Part shown: piece after piece, positions 1 through 9,612 of the stretch
How the letters are laid out: the number at the start of each line of letters is the position of its first letter
Position numbering within the stretch: the first letter of the stretch is position 1
Assembly (NCBI RefSeq): GCF_004745865.1
Contig: NZ_SRKZ01000005.1
Span: 310,001-374,000, forward strand
Length of the DNA: 64,000 nucleotides
Direction of reading: 5' to 3'
Source: Hymenobacter wooponensis
GTDB lineage: Bacteria > Bacteroidota > Bacteroidia > Cytophagales > Hymenobacteraceae
Position numbers and translations under genes: made by a program
The notes under the pieces: generated by a model
Seen by the model: the letters and a program-made list of their open reading frames with translations, nothing else
Database searches by the model: none
What the model was told of the DNA's origin: nothing

Positions 1-761
1 AGGAAAGAAATCGACTCAAACTGTGAAGTATGAGAGAAAGTAACCTGGTTATTGCTACCACCTTTTTTGGTGGTAATGATGAGTGCACCGTTAGATGCTT
101 GTGAGCCGTAAAGAGCAGCTGCGTTAGCACCTTTCAGTACGTCAATAGAAGCAATATCATCAGGGTTTAGAGCGCCCAACACTTCGTTGGTCGAGATAAC
201 CCCATCGATTACCACCAGCGCTTCGTTGTTACCTGTCAAGGAACGGCTGCCACGAAGCGTCACACGAGGAGTTGGGTTTACACTACCACTTAAGGTTTGA
301 ATCTGCAGGCCCGAGACTTTGCCAGCCAAACCATTAGCCACGTTCGTAACCCGAGCCTGTGTTAATTCTTTGGTGTCGAGAGAAGCAGTAGCGTAACCTA
401 CTTGCTGCTGCTGGCGCTGGATTCCCAAAGCACCCGTTACCACGACTTCTCCTAACTGCTTAGAATCAGACGCTAAACCTATATCAATAGTCGAAGCATC
501 TCCTATTGCTCTTTCAACAGCTACAAAGCCAATAGAAGAAAAAGTAAGTGTAGTTGCAGATGCCGGAGCACTAATCGTATAAGTACCATCAGCATTAGTA
601 GATACACCAATTGTAGTGCCTTTGGCTAACACAGTTACACCTGGCAATCCTTGCCCTGTGGCACGATCTGTGACCCTTCCGGAAACTTGGCGATTTTGAG
701 CGGCCGCCTGCTGCAACAGAACGGGCGCGACGAGTATCGCACTCAATAAAATTTTTCGCAT
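1..761 (-). CDS. SusC/RagA-type TonB-linked outer membrane receptor, N-terminal part (cut by window edge)
   Basis: The reading frame is open from an ATG at 761 down to base 1, about 253 codons, and continues beyond the window. It begins with a signal peptide ending near LLQQAAAQ. A carboxypeptidase-regulatory-like domain follows (VSGRVTDRATGQGLPGVTV), then the GEVVVTG segment and the start of the plug domain with SRSLTGNNEALVVIDGV and SIDVLKGANAAALYGSQASN. These are hallmarks of SusC-family receptors, which import oligosaccharides or peptides across the outer membrane with TonB energy. It is divergent from a second susC at 1335 and shares a similar N-terminal domain with it. The substrate cannot be told from the sequence, and any SusD partner would lie outside the window. 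Confidence 0.93.
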   Translation of the reverse strand, partial: MRKILLSAILVAPVLLQQAAAQNRQVSGRVTDRATGQGLPGVTVLAKGTTIGVSTNADGTYTISAPASATTLTFSSIGFVAVERAIGDASTIDIGLASDSKQLGEVVVTGALGIQRQQQQVGYATASLDTKELTQARVTNVANGLAGKVSGLQIQTLSGSVNPTPRVTLRGSRSLTGNNEALVVIDGVISTNEVLGALNPDDIASIDVLKGANAAALYGSQASNGALIITTKKGGSNNQVTFSHTSQFESISF

Positions 762-1334
762 GGAGTTGTGAGTGAGTGTTTAAAGGTAAATGGGTGAATT
801 AAAGGTGAAACAATCTAGGTGGAACAAGAAGTACAGCCTCAATCAATAGTATTCGCTAACATTATGATTTTCAAATACAGAAAACTTTCTTATAAGACGG
901 AACTGCAATGTAAAATAATTTTATCAATCCTTCTTTGATTAGTGTGCTTTGTCGACATTTTGAAGTGAACATCACTGAAATTCTTATAGTGTGAGTCTCA
1001 TCATGAACGTACGATCGTTATAAATGCTATCCTAGCAATTAGCCTTGGGAGTCGTACTTGCTGAACATTTATATAGCTGTATAAGAAGTATACATACTTA
1101 GTCTGTTTATATTATATCAAATAAGAATATAGATATTTTTTATACTTAAACGATAGTATTCGCACCACCTTATTCACAAGAATAGCTAAAGATTTATGCC
1201 AAATTTTCAACCATCATTGCAGTTATTTTAAATTCTCTTCATAACTTTCAGTTTCTATAACTGAACCTCAACTCAGGATAACAAGGTTTATAACCTTTTA
1301 TTATCCAGCCTTTACTTCATTCACACCTCCTTAC
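762..1334. promoter_or_regulatory. AT-rich divergent promoter region between two susC genes
   Basis: This 573-base gap holds no convincing gene. It is very AT-rich compared with the rest of the window and must contain the promoters for both divergent susC genes. The 11-mer ATAGTATTCGC occurs twice in the same orientation, at 846-856 and 1153-1163, and is a candidate regulator site, but two copies could be chance in AT-rich DNA. No clear Shine-Dalgarno sequence precedes either start codon, as is usual in Bacteroidota. Confidence 0.5.
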
Positions 1335-4300
1335 ATGAAAAAAACATTACTTCTTGCTGTACCCATTGCTACTCTGAGTGTAGTACAGGTATTCGCACAG
1401 ACACGTACTATTAGTGGTCGTGTTACTGATCGCATCACTGGTGAAGGACTACCAGGTGTGACAGTTCTTGTAAAAGGCACAAGCAATGGTGTTTCTACGA
1501 ACTCTGATGGTACATATACCCTTACTGTTCCCGAAGCAGGAGGAGTTATAACTTTTAGCTCAGTTGGTTTTGTTGCTCAAGAACGTGCCATAGGAACTGA
1601 TGCGCAGATCAATATAGGCCTAAGTTCTGACACTAAAGCACTCAGCGAGGTAGTTGTAACAGGATACGGTGGAACCCAAGATATAAAAGAAATAACAGGT
1701 TCGCAAAGCCGGGTAACTGAGGAGAAGCTATTAAACCAGCCAGTACAGAGCTTTGATCAAGCTCTAACAGGCCGAGCTGCAGGTGTTCAAATTACTAGCC
1801 CTGGCGGTACACTTGCAGATGGTGTTGCTATCCGTATACGTGGGGTAAACTCACTTTCTAATAGCTCACAGCCACTTTTCGTAGTTGATGGAGTTCCACT
1901 AAATACCCTCAATAATGCAAACGTGTTCAATGGTGGCAATGGTACGCGCTATAATCCTTTAGCTGATATCAACCCTAATGATATACAGTCAATTGATATC
2001 CTGAAAGATGCTGCAGCCGCAGCTATTTACGGTTCACGCGCTGCTAATGGAGTAATTCTTATTACAACTAAGCGTGGAAAATCTGGACAAAACCGATTGT
2101 CCTTCAACTCATACGTCGGCTTCCAAGAGGCGGCTCGTGTTCCAAAAGTTTTGAATGGTGACGACTTCACATTGATTCAAAATGAAAAGGCATTCAACGC
2201 AAATGCTGCTAGACCTGCTCAGTATCCTACCGCGATAATTGCCAAGGATATCGATCTAAATGGCGACGGTGTTCCTGATCGAACCAACTGGATGGATGAA
2301 ATTTTCCGGAAAGGCATACAACAAGATTACCAAGTTGCTTTATCTGGCGGCACTGAACTAGCTAGCTACTACGCTTCTGGCGACTGGACTGATCAAAAAG
2401 GCATTTTAGCGAATAACCAATTGAAGCGTGGCTCTATCCGCTTAAACTTAGATATTACCCCAAAGAAGTGGTTAAAGGGAGGGATAAGCAGTAGCTATTC
2501 TAAAGCGCTCAACAGAGGTGTACTAACGGATGGCTATTTAGCAGGGGTTACGGTTGCTGGATATAATGCTCCCCCAAACGTTCCAATTTATAACCCAGAT
2601 GGTACTTACTATTTGAACTCAGCCGGCAATTTAGGAAATGGCAATAATTTAACTCAGTATGTATTAAACAATTATAATCATCCAACTGCTATTACAGAAC
2701 TGCAGCGTAATAATAACACGACTCAGCGTATTATCGCTAATGGCTATTTAACCGTTGAGCCAGTTGCAGGCCTCAAATTGACTTCTAAGTTCGGTATTGA
2801 CTATTTTGATAACTTAGAAGATCAGTACAGCAGCCCTCTTATTTCGGGGCTAGGCCGCTCTTACAATGGCCTGGTACAAAATAACCGCCTTAACCAAAAC
2901 TTATGGAACTGGCAGAATTACGCCAACTATGATAAGACGTTTGGTGATAATCATACAGTGAATCTTACTGCAGGTGTTGAGTACCAGGAAGAGCGCCAGC
3001 AGCAAGTCTATACCCCTGCAGAGAACTTTGTAGATCCCAAGTACAAGAACATTCTTGATGGACTATACGCTGGCACCTTCACAGGCGGTGGCAGTTTGAC
3101 GGCGCGGGGCTTCCAATCATATTACGGTCGAGCTAACTACTCATTTGCGAATAAGTACTATGCATCATTCACTATTCGTAACGATGCTGACTCACGCTTT
3201 GGTAAAAGTAACCAGAGAGGCACATTCCCAGCAGGCTCGATAGCTTGGCGTATTTCTGAGGAAGGCTTCATGAGCAATTACTCCTTCATCAGTGACTTGA
3301 AAGTACGTGCTAGCTACGGCATTGTAGGTAATTCTGGTGGCATAGGTAATTATGCCTCGGTGACCACAATTGGAGGCGGACAATACGCTGATGTTAACGG
3401 CCTGAGCATTACACAAGTTGGCAACCCAAGCTTGCAGTGGGAGACGTCGAAGAAACTCGACGTAGGCTTCGATATGTCGGTCTTGAAAGATCGAATAGGT
3501 GTCACGTTTGATTTCTACAACACAAACATCGACGGTCTGCTTCTAAGCGCTCCAGTGCTTTTAACAACAGGCCTTCCAGGCGGTGCTGTATCGAGAAACG
3601 TTGGCAAGATGTATAACCGTGGGGTGGAACTTTCTTTGAATACGGTTAACGTCCGGTTGGAAAATGGCTTTACTTGGGCTTCACAACTGAATTTCTCAGT
3701 ACTAAAAAACCGTGTTGTCGAGTTAGCTACTCCTAACGATTTGATTACAGGTGTACAACGTGCTGGGGTAGGTAAATCTGTAGGTGTATACTACTTACCG
3801 GAATGGGCTGGTGTTAACCCCGATAATGGTAATGCTCAGTTCAAAGATAAGGATGGCAACATCAAGCAATACAATGCATCCACGTTGACTTGGACGACCC
3901 TATCGGGCGAGCCTACGTCGGCCATAGGGGCTGCTGATTTCAAATACACCAAGAAGAGTGGATATCCTACAATGTATGGTGGCTTTGACAACACCTTTTC
4001 TTGGAAAGGCATTGAGCTTGGTGTATTCCTGCAATACAGCGGTGGCAACTTAATTTATAACGCCACTCGCCAGGGTCTAATGACTAACTCTTTGAACAAT
4101 AACCTTGAGGAAATTAAAGACCGTTGGACCACACCTGGTCAAAAAACTGATGTTCCTAAGTTAGTACTGCAAGACAACGTATCTACACAAAACTCTACTC
4201 GCTGGTTAGAAAAAGGTGATTTCCTACGACTACGTCAAGTGCGTCTTGGTTACAATCTACCGAAGCCAGCTCTGGCAGCTATTGGCGGCATGAACAATGT

Positions 4301-4472
4301 GAATGTTTATGTCATGGTTCAGAATGCATACGTCTTTACAGACTACAAAGGAACGGATCCAGAAGTTAATTCTAACCGGAACACAACTACAGGCAACATT
4401 GGTTATGGCACGGATAACCGCTCTGTGCCACAACCTCGGAGCTACGTTTTCGGAGTTAACATTGGTATCTAA
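1335..4472 (+). CDS. SusC/RagA family TonB-linked outer membrane receptor
   Basis: A 1045-residue receptor, normal length for SusC. Residues 1-21 are a signal peptide ending VQVFAQ. Residues about 25-95 form a carboxypeptidase-regulatory-like beta-sandwich (ISGRVTDRITGEGLPGVTV). The SEVVVTGYG segment lies near residue 105. The plug domain carries RIRGVNSL, PLFVVDGVPL and SIDILKDAAAAAIYGSRA. The remainder is a TonB-dependent beta-barrel ending in the aromatic strand YVFGVNIGI. It would import an unknown oligomer together with the SusD lipoprotein encoded 30 bases downstream, almost certainly co-transcribed. Codon use is AT-richer than most of the window. No sigma/anti-sigma pair, hybrid two-component sensor or glycoside hydrolase is adjacent, so the substrate is unknown. 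Confidence 0.95.
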   Translation: MKKTLLLAVPIATLSVVQVFAQTRTISGRVTDRITGEGLPGVTVLVKGTSNGVSTNSDGTYTLTVPEAGGVITFSSVGFVAQERAIGTDAQINIGLSSDTKALSEVVVTGYGGTQDIKEITGSQSRVTEEKLLNQPVQSFDQALTGRAAGVQITSPGGTLADGVAIRIRGVNSLSNSSQPLFVVDGVPLNTLNNANVFNGGNGTRYNPLADINPNDIQSIDILKDAAAAAIYGSRAANGVILITTKRGKSGQNRLSFNSYVGFQEAARVPKVLNGDDFTLIQNEKAFNANAARPAQYPTAIIAKDIDLNGDGVPDRTNWMDEIFRKGIQQDYQVALSGGTELASYYASGDWTDQKGILANNQLKRGSIRLNLDITPKKWLKGGISSSYSKALNRGVLTDGYLAGVTVAGYNAPPNVPIYNPDGTYYLNSAGNLGNGNNLTQYVLNNYNHPTAITELQRNNNTTQRIIANGYLTVEPVAGLKLTSKFGIDYFDNLEDQYSSPLISGLGRSYNGLVQNNRLNQNLWNWQNYANYDKTFGDNHTVNLTAGVEYQEERQQQVYTPAENFVDPKYKNILDGLYAGTFTGGGSLTARGFQSYYGRANYSFANKYYASFTIRNDADSRFGKSNQRGTFPAGSIAWRISEEGFMSNYSFISDLKVRASYGIVGNSGGIGNYASVTTIGGGQYADVNGLSITQVGNPSLQWETSKKLDVGFDMSVLKDRIGVTFDFYNTNIDGLLLSAPVLLTTGLPGGAVSRNVGKMYNRGVELSLNTVNVRLENGFTWASQLNFSVLKNRVVELATPNDLITGVQRAGVGKSVGVYYLPEWAGVNPDNGNAQFKDKDGNIKQYNASTLTWTTLSGEPTSAIGAADFKYTKKSGYPTMYGGFDNTFSWKGIELGVFLQYSGGNLIYNATRQGLMTNSLNNNLEEIKDRWTTPGQKTDVPKLVLQDNVSTQNSTRWLEKGDFLRLRQVRLGYNLPKPALAAIGGMNNVNVYVMVQNAYVFTDYKGTDPEVNSNRNTTTGNIGYGTDNRSVPQPRSYVFGVNIGI

Positions 4473-4502
4473 ATCTTTGCTCAAAACCTACTTCAACGCT
4501 TT

Positions 4503-5930
4503 ATGACACATAAGTCAAATTTGTTTTGGAAAGCTGCACTTGGTGTAGCACTTTTTACCACTGCTTCGAGTTGCGACAAGGTTCTTGACCAAGAGCCCCC
4601 TGCTGCCTTTACTACAACAGAAGGCTATAGTACTCCTGCCCGTATTGCTAGTTCAGCTTTAGGCATGTACAATGGCCTACAAGACGCTGAATTCTTAGGT
4701 GGCCGCGCCTTGATTTACGCTGATATTCGCGCCGATGACGTTGACCCAGCCGCTTACTTTGGCACCTTAGCGAACAATACCCAATTAGCGGGTGATGGAA
4801 CTGCACAGCTTGCTTGGCAGGGTGGTTATCGTACAATCTATTCAGTTAACTTCTTCTTGCAGCAGTTGCAAGCTAATACTGGTATTGCTCCAGCAAACTT
4901 AGAAGCTCAGTACATTGGTGAGGGTAAGTATATACGAGCCTTAACAATGTTCTATTTAGTCAACTTGTACGCACAGCCATACAACTATACTGCTGGAGCA
5001 ACTCACTTAGGTATTCCTATCCAGTTAGTTGCGCCTGATGCTGCCAGCGCTTTTGATCCTGCTCAGAATCTCCCGAGGGCTACTGTAGCAGAAGTGTATG
5101 CTCAGATCGAAAGTGACTTAAATGACGCTATTGCGAATCTACCGGAAACATACACTACGGCATTTGACAAAGTAGGACGTGCTACAAAAGACGCAGCACG
5201 TGCATTACTTTCTCGGGTAGCCCTCTATAAAGGGGACTATGTGAGATCAGCTAAGTTGGCTGGTGATGTAATCACGGGGGGACGTCATACCCTTAACCCG
5301 TCACCTTTAACTCCCTTCCGTACTTTTACTACGAGCGAATCCATCTTCTCTGTAGCGATGGGCACCTCAGATAACCCGAATACGAATAATGCTATTGGGC
5401 AGCATTATGGTCCATCACCTGCTCGCGCTGACATTACAATTACTCCATATGTCAGCATTCCAACGACTCAATTTGCTGCAGATGATAAGCGCCGGACTTT
5501 GCTAACTACACAGTCTACCGCTAATAACCGCTACTATACTCTCAAATACGCAGCTATCTCAGCTGACTGGGTTCCAATTTCTCGCTACCCAGAAGTCTTA
5601 CTGAATCGTGCTGAGTCTTTGGTTAGAACTACTAACACTGTAAACGAAGAGGCACTTGCTTTGCTCAATCAAGTACGCAGCCGTTCTACTGCTCCCTATG
5701 TAACTTTCGCATCATCTACAGAGCTTTTGAACGCTATTCTACTCGAGCGTCGCTTAGAACTTGCTTTCGAAGGCCACCGTATGTTCGACTTGTTTCGCAC
5801 GAAGCAAGGAACAACTGCTCGTGGTTCAGCGGCCGCACAACCTTACGGTAGCCCCAAGCTAATTATGCCAATCCCGCTTCGCGAAATACAGCAGAACCCC
5901 AACCTTGTGCAAAACGAAGGTTACCAATAA
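4503..5930 (+). CDS. SusD/RagB family surface lipoprotein
   Basis: A 475-residue lipoprotein. The signal peptide ends with lipobox TASSC, so Cys24 is the likely lipidated residue. The SusD fold is indicated by the helical TPR-like N-terminal part (EGKYIRALTMFYLVNLYAQPY), the segment SRYPEVLLNRAESLVR, the conserved LLERRLELAFEGHRMFDLFR near the C-terminus, and the terminal IPLREIQQNPNLVQNEGY. SusD proteins sit as a lid over the SusC barrel and capture substrate at the cell surface. It follows susC by 30 bases in the same orientation and forms its operon partner. Transcription ends at the perfect hairpin that overlaps its stop codon. Confidence 0.95.
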   Translation: MTHKSNLFWKAALGVALFTTASSCDKVLDQEPPAAFTTTEGYSTPARIASSALGMYNGLQDAEFLGGRALIYADIRADDVDPAAYFGTLANNTQLAGDGTAQLAWQGGYRTIYSVNFFLQQLQANTGIAPANLEAQYIGEGKYIRALTMFYLVNLYAQPYNYTAGATHLGIPIQLVAPDAASAFDPAQNLPRATVAEVYAQIESDLNDAIANLPETYTTAFDKVGRATKDAARALLSRVALYKGDYVRSAKLAGDVITGGRHTLNPSPLTPFRTFTTSESIFSVAMGTSDNPNTNNAIGQHYGPSPARADITITPYVSIPTTQFAADDKRRTLLTTQSTANNRYYTLKYAAISADWVPISRYPEVLLNRAESLVRTTNTVNEEALALLNQVRSRSTAPYVTFASSTELLNAILLERRLELAFEGHRMFDLFRTKQGTTARGSAAAQPYGSPKLIMPIPLREIQQNPNLVQNEGYQ

Positions 5931-5990
5931 ATTTTTAAAGAGAAAAAGGCCCCAATTAGGTAATTGGGGCCTTTTTCTCTTTAAAAATTT
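5929..5990. terminator. Perfect 30-bp bidirectional terminator
   Basis: Left arm 5929-5958 and right arm 5961-5990 are exact reverse complements, 30 bp each, with only GG between them. GC-rich GGCCCC/GGGGCC is flanked by A- and T-runs, so either strand reads as a hairpin followed by a T-rich tail. It lies between convergent susD (plus) and an SDR gene (minus). The last bases of both stop codons fall inside the stem. Confidence 0.9.
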
Positions 5991-6721
5991 ATTTCCAGGT
6001 CATTAACATGAAAGACAACTAACTTTCTATGGCTTATGGGCTTACTGAGCCAATGGATTAGTTTTTCAGCAATTTCTGTGGGCTGAGTCAATTTATTCTC
6101 GGCATGAAAATTAGCGAACTTGGCAGCTTCACTAAAGTCACTCACCTCAGCACTGCGGATGTGCTCTTGCATGGGAGTATCTAGAATGCCAGGTGAAAGG
6201 CTACGGATACGGATGCCAGTGCCACGAATGTCTTGCTCCTTTTGAGCAGTGCGGGATAGGGCATCTAGAGCGGCTTTAGAGGCAGAATATGCACCCCAAC
6301 CATCTACCGCACGTTGAGCGGCGCCACTGCTAATGTTGAGAATAGTACGGGGGATAGTAAGGTTAGAATATGCACTCAGGAACGTATTCATGAACATGGC
6401 TGGCGCTACGGTATTCACATCAAACACAAATTCGAAGTGCTCATTCTGGTGTTCACCTAAGTAGCCTATATCGCCTAATACTGCGGCATTGTTAATGAGG
6501 GTGATACTTTCTGCATCTGGCCTAGCCGGAAAAACTTTGTGCAAGTTGTTCTGCACAGCTAGCATGTCAGATAGGTCAAGTGGCTGATGTGTGTAACGCT
6601 CATGGGTAATGGTGGCGTGACGGGATACTCCCAACACAGAAGTATTAGGTAATTCGAGCGCCGCATCCGCTAAGGCTTTGCCTAGGCCACGGCTGGCACC
6701 TGTGATAATGTAGTAATGCAT
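5981..6721 (-). CDS. SDR family NAD(P)-dependent oxidoreductase
   Basis: A 246-residue short-chain dehydrogenase/reductase. The nucleotide-binding motif TGASRGLG is at residues 7-14, the NNAAV structural motif lies near residue 77, a Ser is in ILNISSGAAQ, and the catalytic Tyr and Lys are in YSASK near residue 145. The overall pattern, with short SPGILDTPMQ after the active site, resembles the sepiapterin-reductase/benzil-reductase type of SDR, but the substrate cannot be assigned. Start ATG is at 6719-6721. The gene is convergent with susD and shares a terminator with it. Two TGGCCTAG-type octamers lie inside it (6518 and 6682). Confidence 0.88.
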   Translation of the reverse strand: MHYYIITGASRGLGKALADAALELPNTSVLGVSRHATITHERYTHQPLDLSDMLAVQNNLHKVFPARPDAESITLINNAAVLGDIGYLGEHQNEHFEFVFDVNTVAPAMFMNTFLSAYSNLTIPRTILNISSGAAQRAVDGWGAYSASKAALDALSRTAQKEQDIRGTGIRIRSLSPGILDTPMQEHIRSAEVSDFSEAAKFANFHAENKLTQPTEIAEKLIHWLSKPISHRKLVVFHVNDLEINF

Positions 6722-6767
6722 GCAGGAAAAGAATAGGTGAGAAAGAGTAGTTAAAAAATACGATAGA

Positions 6768-6805
6768 AAACAAAAGGAGGTGGCCTAGGCCACCTCCTTT
6801 TGTTT
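6768..6805 (-). terminator. 38-base perfect palindrome terminating hslU
   Basis: Bases 6768-6805 are a perfect palindrome with no loop, centred on TGGCCTAGGCCA at 6781-6792. Read leftwards it gives a GC-rich stem followed by TTTTGTTT, as expected for an intrinsic terminator of hslU. The centre is two overlapping copies of the octamer that is over-represented across this window. Confidence 0.8.
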
Positions 6806-6835
6806 GTAGGTTGAAGTACTGAGCTGCTAACTAAC

Positions 6836-8245
6836 CTAGAGAATGTACTGGCTCAGGTCACGGTTGCGGACCATATCACGCAGACGTTCTTCCACTAGCT
6901 CGCGGGTAATGAGGATGCGAGCATTGGGGCCAATTAGATCAGGAACATCAAACAAGATGTCGTTGAGCAAGCGGCTCATAACGGTATGCAGGCGGCGTGC
7001 TCCGATGTTTTCGACTTCGCTGTTGACCTCAAAAGCAATGCTAGCTAAACGCTCCAGGGCTTCATCGTCAAAACTGAGTTCAACATCCTCCGCCTTCAAA
7101 AGTGCCTCGTATTGCTTAGTAAGTGCGTTTTTGGGGTCTTTCAGAATGCGGTAGAAATCGTCCTTAGTAAGGCTTTGTAGCTCTACGCGAATGGGGAAGC
7201 GGCCTTGGAGCTCCGGAATGAGGTCGGAAGGCTTAGCTACGTGGAAGGCACCGGCGGCGATGAACAGGATGTGGTCGGTATGAATGATACCGTACTTGGT
7301 GCTGACCGCCGAGCCTTCTACAATAGGCAACAGGTCGCGCTGGACACCTTCACGGCTTACATCGGGCCCACCTCCCCCTTTGCCGCTACGGCTGGCTACT
7401 TTATCAATCTCGTCGATGAAGATGATGCCGGCGTTTTCGGCGTGGCGGATGGCCTCGTCTTTCACTTCGTCCATATCGATGAGCTTAGCCGCTTCTTCAT
7501 CAAGCAAGATTTTCCGAGCTTCAGCAATAGTGACTTTGCGCTTACGGGTTTTCTTGGGAATCATAGAACCCAACATATCCTGGATGCCTGCCATGGAGGC
7601 CTCATCTAGGCCTGCTGGGCCACCTATTACCCCAATACCAGGCGAGTTATTTTGCTGCACCCGAATATCAATCTTCCGCTCATCCATCTCACCACTGCGG
7701 ATCTTTTCGCGGAAACGCTCACGAGTTCTTTCATTTAACTCGTAGTCAGAATCAGGTACGTGGCTTCCATCAGAAGACCCGAAGCCCACACCCGGCTTTG
7801 CCACGGTGGTACCGGATACCGGCGGAATTAATGCATCGAGGATTAGGTCTTCCACGGCTTGCGCGGCTTGGGCCTTTACTTCCTCCTTGCGCCGTTGCCG
7901 CACCATGTTTACGGACTGCTCTACTAGGTCGCGCACCATGCTTTCCACGTCGCGGCCTACATAGCCTACTTCGGTAAATTTAGAAGCCTCTACTTTCGTA
8001 AAGGGAGCTCCGGAGATGCTGGCCAGGCGACGAGCAATTTCGGTTTTGCCTACACCCGTTGAGCCAATCATGAGAATGTTATTCGGTACAATTTCGCGCT
8101 GCATTTCGGCGGGAGCATGCAGGCGGCGCCAGCGGTTGCGCAGGGCAATTGCCACATGACGCTTGGCATCATGCTGGCCTATGATGTATTTATCGAGTTC
8201 GGCAACAATTTGCGCCGGCGTCAGGAATTCAGCAGAATCTAACAT
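6836..8245 (-). CDS. hslU: HslU, ATPase subunit of the HslUV protease
   Basis: A 469-residue AAA+ unfoldase that feeds proteins to the HslV peptidase in the cytoplasm. The N-terminus LTPAQIVAELDKYIIGQ is typical of the HslU/ClpX group. Walker A is GSTGVGKT near residue 57. An HslU-type intermediate (I) domain spans about residues 110-245, and Walker B is GIIFIDEIDKVASR. The C-terminal tail ends SQYIL, the segment that in this family inserts into HslV pockets. The length is normal. No hslV gene lies next to it in this window. A perfect palindromic terminator follows the stop codon. Confidence 0.96.
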   Translation of the reverse strand: MLDSAEFLTPAQIVAELDKYIIGQHDAKRHVAIALRNRWRRLHAPAEMQREIVPNNILMIGSTGVGKTEIARRLASISGAPFTKVEASKFTEVGYVGRDVESMVRDLVEQSVNMVRQRRKEEVKAQAAQAVEDLILDALIPPVSGTTVAKPGVGFGSSDGSHVPDSDYELNERTRERFREKIRSGEMDERKIDIRVQQNNSPGIGVIGGPAGLDEASMAGIQDMLGSMIPKKTRKRKVTIAEARKILLDEEAAKLIDMDEVKDEAIRHAENAGIIFIDEIDKVASRSGKGGGGPDVSREGVQRDLLPIVEGSAVSTKYGIIHTDHILFIAAGAFHVAKPSDLIPELQGRFPIRVELQSLTKDDFYRILKDPKNALTKQYEALLKAEDVELSFDDEALERLASIAFEVNSEVENIGARRLHTVMSRLLNDILFDVPDLIGPNARILITRELVEERLRDMVRNRDLSQYIL

Positions 8246-8355
8246 AGGGTGAACGAGTAAACAGGAACAGGTGCCGGAGTATAGCCGGAATCACGAGGAA
8301 AGGTTTTGCTAGACCTTGCAGTATATACTCACTGTAAAGCCAGCAGTGGAAGTAG

Positions 8356-9417
8356 TTACTCTTTCTTCTTAAACAAAGAATTGACGTTTCGAGCTACCGT
8401 GAAATAGTTAGCCGCGCCAGATGCGTGGTAGCCAGCGTGGGTATAATCGAGCTGAAACTCACTGATGCGCAGCATAGCACCAAACGAAAAGCCTGCGCCA
8501 CCTGACGTATTATCTAGTCGCAACTCGCGGCGCTGCAGGTGGTTGTAGCCAACACGCAGGTTGAAGTTTTTACTCAGCAGAAACTCCCCTCCTACCACAA
8601 AATGGCGGGCAATTTTATCGCCAAGAGTCTTTTTCGGCTTTATCTCATTCCCCAGCTCGTCTAGCTGGCCGCGCTGACTGGGGTCGAGGTATACGATATC
8701 GAGCTGTTGGAGATGGTGTGCTGAGATAGAAAACCGAAAAGGCAAATGCTCTGGCTTAATGGATGTACCCACTTGTACATCTAATGGCATGGGCTCACGA
8801 CCTGCTCCTTCATAGGGCTTCAGCTGGTAGCCGGCATTGCGAACCACCAAGCCTACGGTAAAGTCTTTGGTCGGGTGCTTAAACAAGCCTCCCACATCAG
8901 CGAGGGTAGCCACAGAGTGGTTGCCACTAATGCCTGATACCGCAAGCTTCAGAGTGCCAGCTAGCGTAAAACTTCCGCTAGTGTAAGAGTCGGAAGCACT
9001 TAGCGCATACTCATTGACGGAGAAGTCGCCTAGACTGTTACCAGCAGCATCGACCTGCTCAAACCTGCCATAGTTCATATACGTCAGCCCCACTCCAAAA
9101 CGGCCGGCGCGTTCCGAATTGAATACGTACGCGGCCGTGCTCTGCTTGATATCAGCCAGATAATCGACGTAGCCGAGTGCTAGGCGGCCATCCATATCAG
9201 CATTCAACAGGGCCGGATTGCCATACAACATGGTCCCATCAGCATCTCGTGACGATACATTCACGCCGCCTAGCCCCGCCAACTTAGCACTAGTGGGTAG
9301 GTTGAGAAATGAAAAAGCTTGCTGGCCACCGATCTGGGCAACAACTGGCCTAGCAGCTCCTAGTAGCAGCCCCACAGTGGCAAGAACAGCAACAGGACGG
9401 CGTAGCAGTATAATCAT
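8356..9417 (-). CDS. porQ: PorQ-like type IX secretion outer membrane protein
   Basis: The open frame starts at 9495, but the ATG at 9417 gives a proper signal peptide (MIILLRRPVAVLATVGLLL, cleavage after VVAQ), so it is preferred; the product is then 353 residues. After the signal comes GGQQAFSFLNLPTSAKLAGL and GNPALL, the start pattern of PorV/PorQ/FadL-like 14-strand barrels. The full length and the pattern throughout match PorQ, which in the type IX secretion system works with PorU, PorV and PorZ to attach cargo to lipopolysaccharide at the cell surface. It lies just beyond lon, and a PorE-like gene is on the other side of lon. No porU is in the window. Confidence 0.82.
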   Translation of the reverse strand: MIILLRRPVAVLATVGLLLGAARPVVAQIGGQQAFSFLNLPTSAKLAGLGGVNVSSRDADGTMLYGNPALLNADMDGRLALGYVDYLADIKQSTAAYVFNSERAGRFGVGLTYMNYGRFEQVDAAGNSLGDFSVNEYALSASDSYTSGSFTLAGTLKLAVSGISGNHSVATLADVGGLFKHPTKDFTVGLVVRNAGYQLKPYEGAGREPMPLDVQVGTSIKPEHLPFRFSISAHHLQQLDIVYLDPSQRGQLDELGNEIKPKKTLGDKIARHFVVGGEFLLSKNFNLRVGYNHLQRRELRLDNTSGGAGFSFGAMLRISEFQLDYTHAGYHASGAANYFTVARNVNSLFKKKE

Positions 9418-9534
9418 TGCTCCAAGATATAGGGAAACTGAGTATCCGGCATAGCACGCCATAGCTCGCATTTTATTGCGCGGCAGCGTGACCATACTGG
9501 CCTAGCCGGGGCTCAGTAGCAAATGGCAAGTCCT

Positions 9535-9601
9535 CATTGACTAGAGTAAAGAATCCACGTAGCACCATGCTACACTGCGAATCCCTCCACTCTAGTCAAT
9601 G
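9535..9601. terminator. Inverted repeat between lon and porQ
   Basis: 13-bp perfect arms, 9535-9547 and 9589-9601, enclose a second small hairpin (GTAGCA...TGCTAC, 9559-9573). It sits directly after the lon stop codon on the minus strand. Without a clear T-run it could be a terminator, an RNA-stability element or an operator. Confidence 0.45.
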
Positions 9602-9612
9602 CCACAGAGCGG

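Noticed and set aside
6836..8245. hslV partner adjacent to hslU
   Set aside because: Neighbouring frames were read and no threonine-type protease subunit was found in this window.
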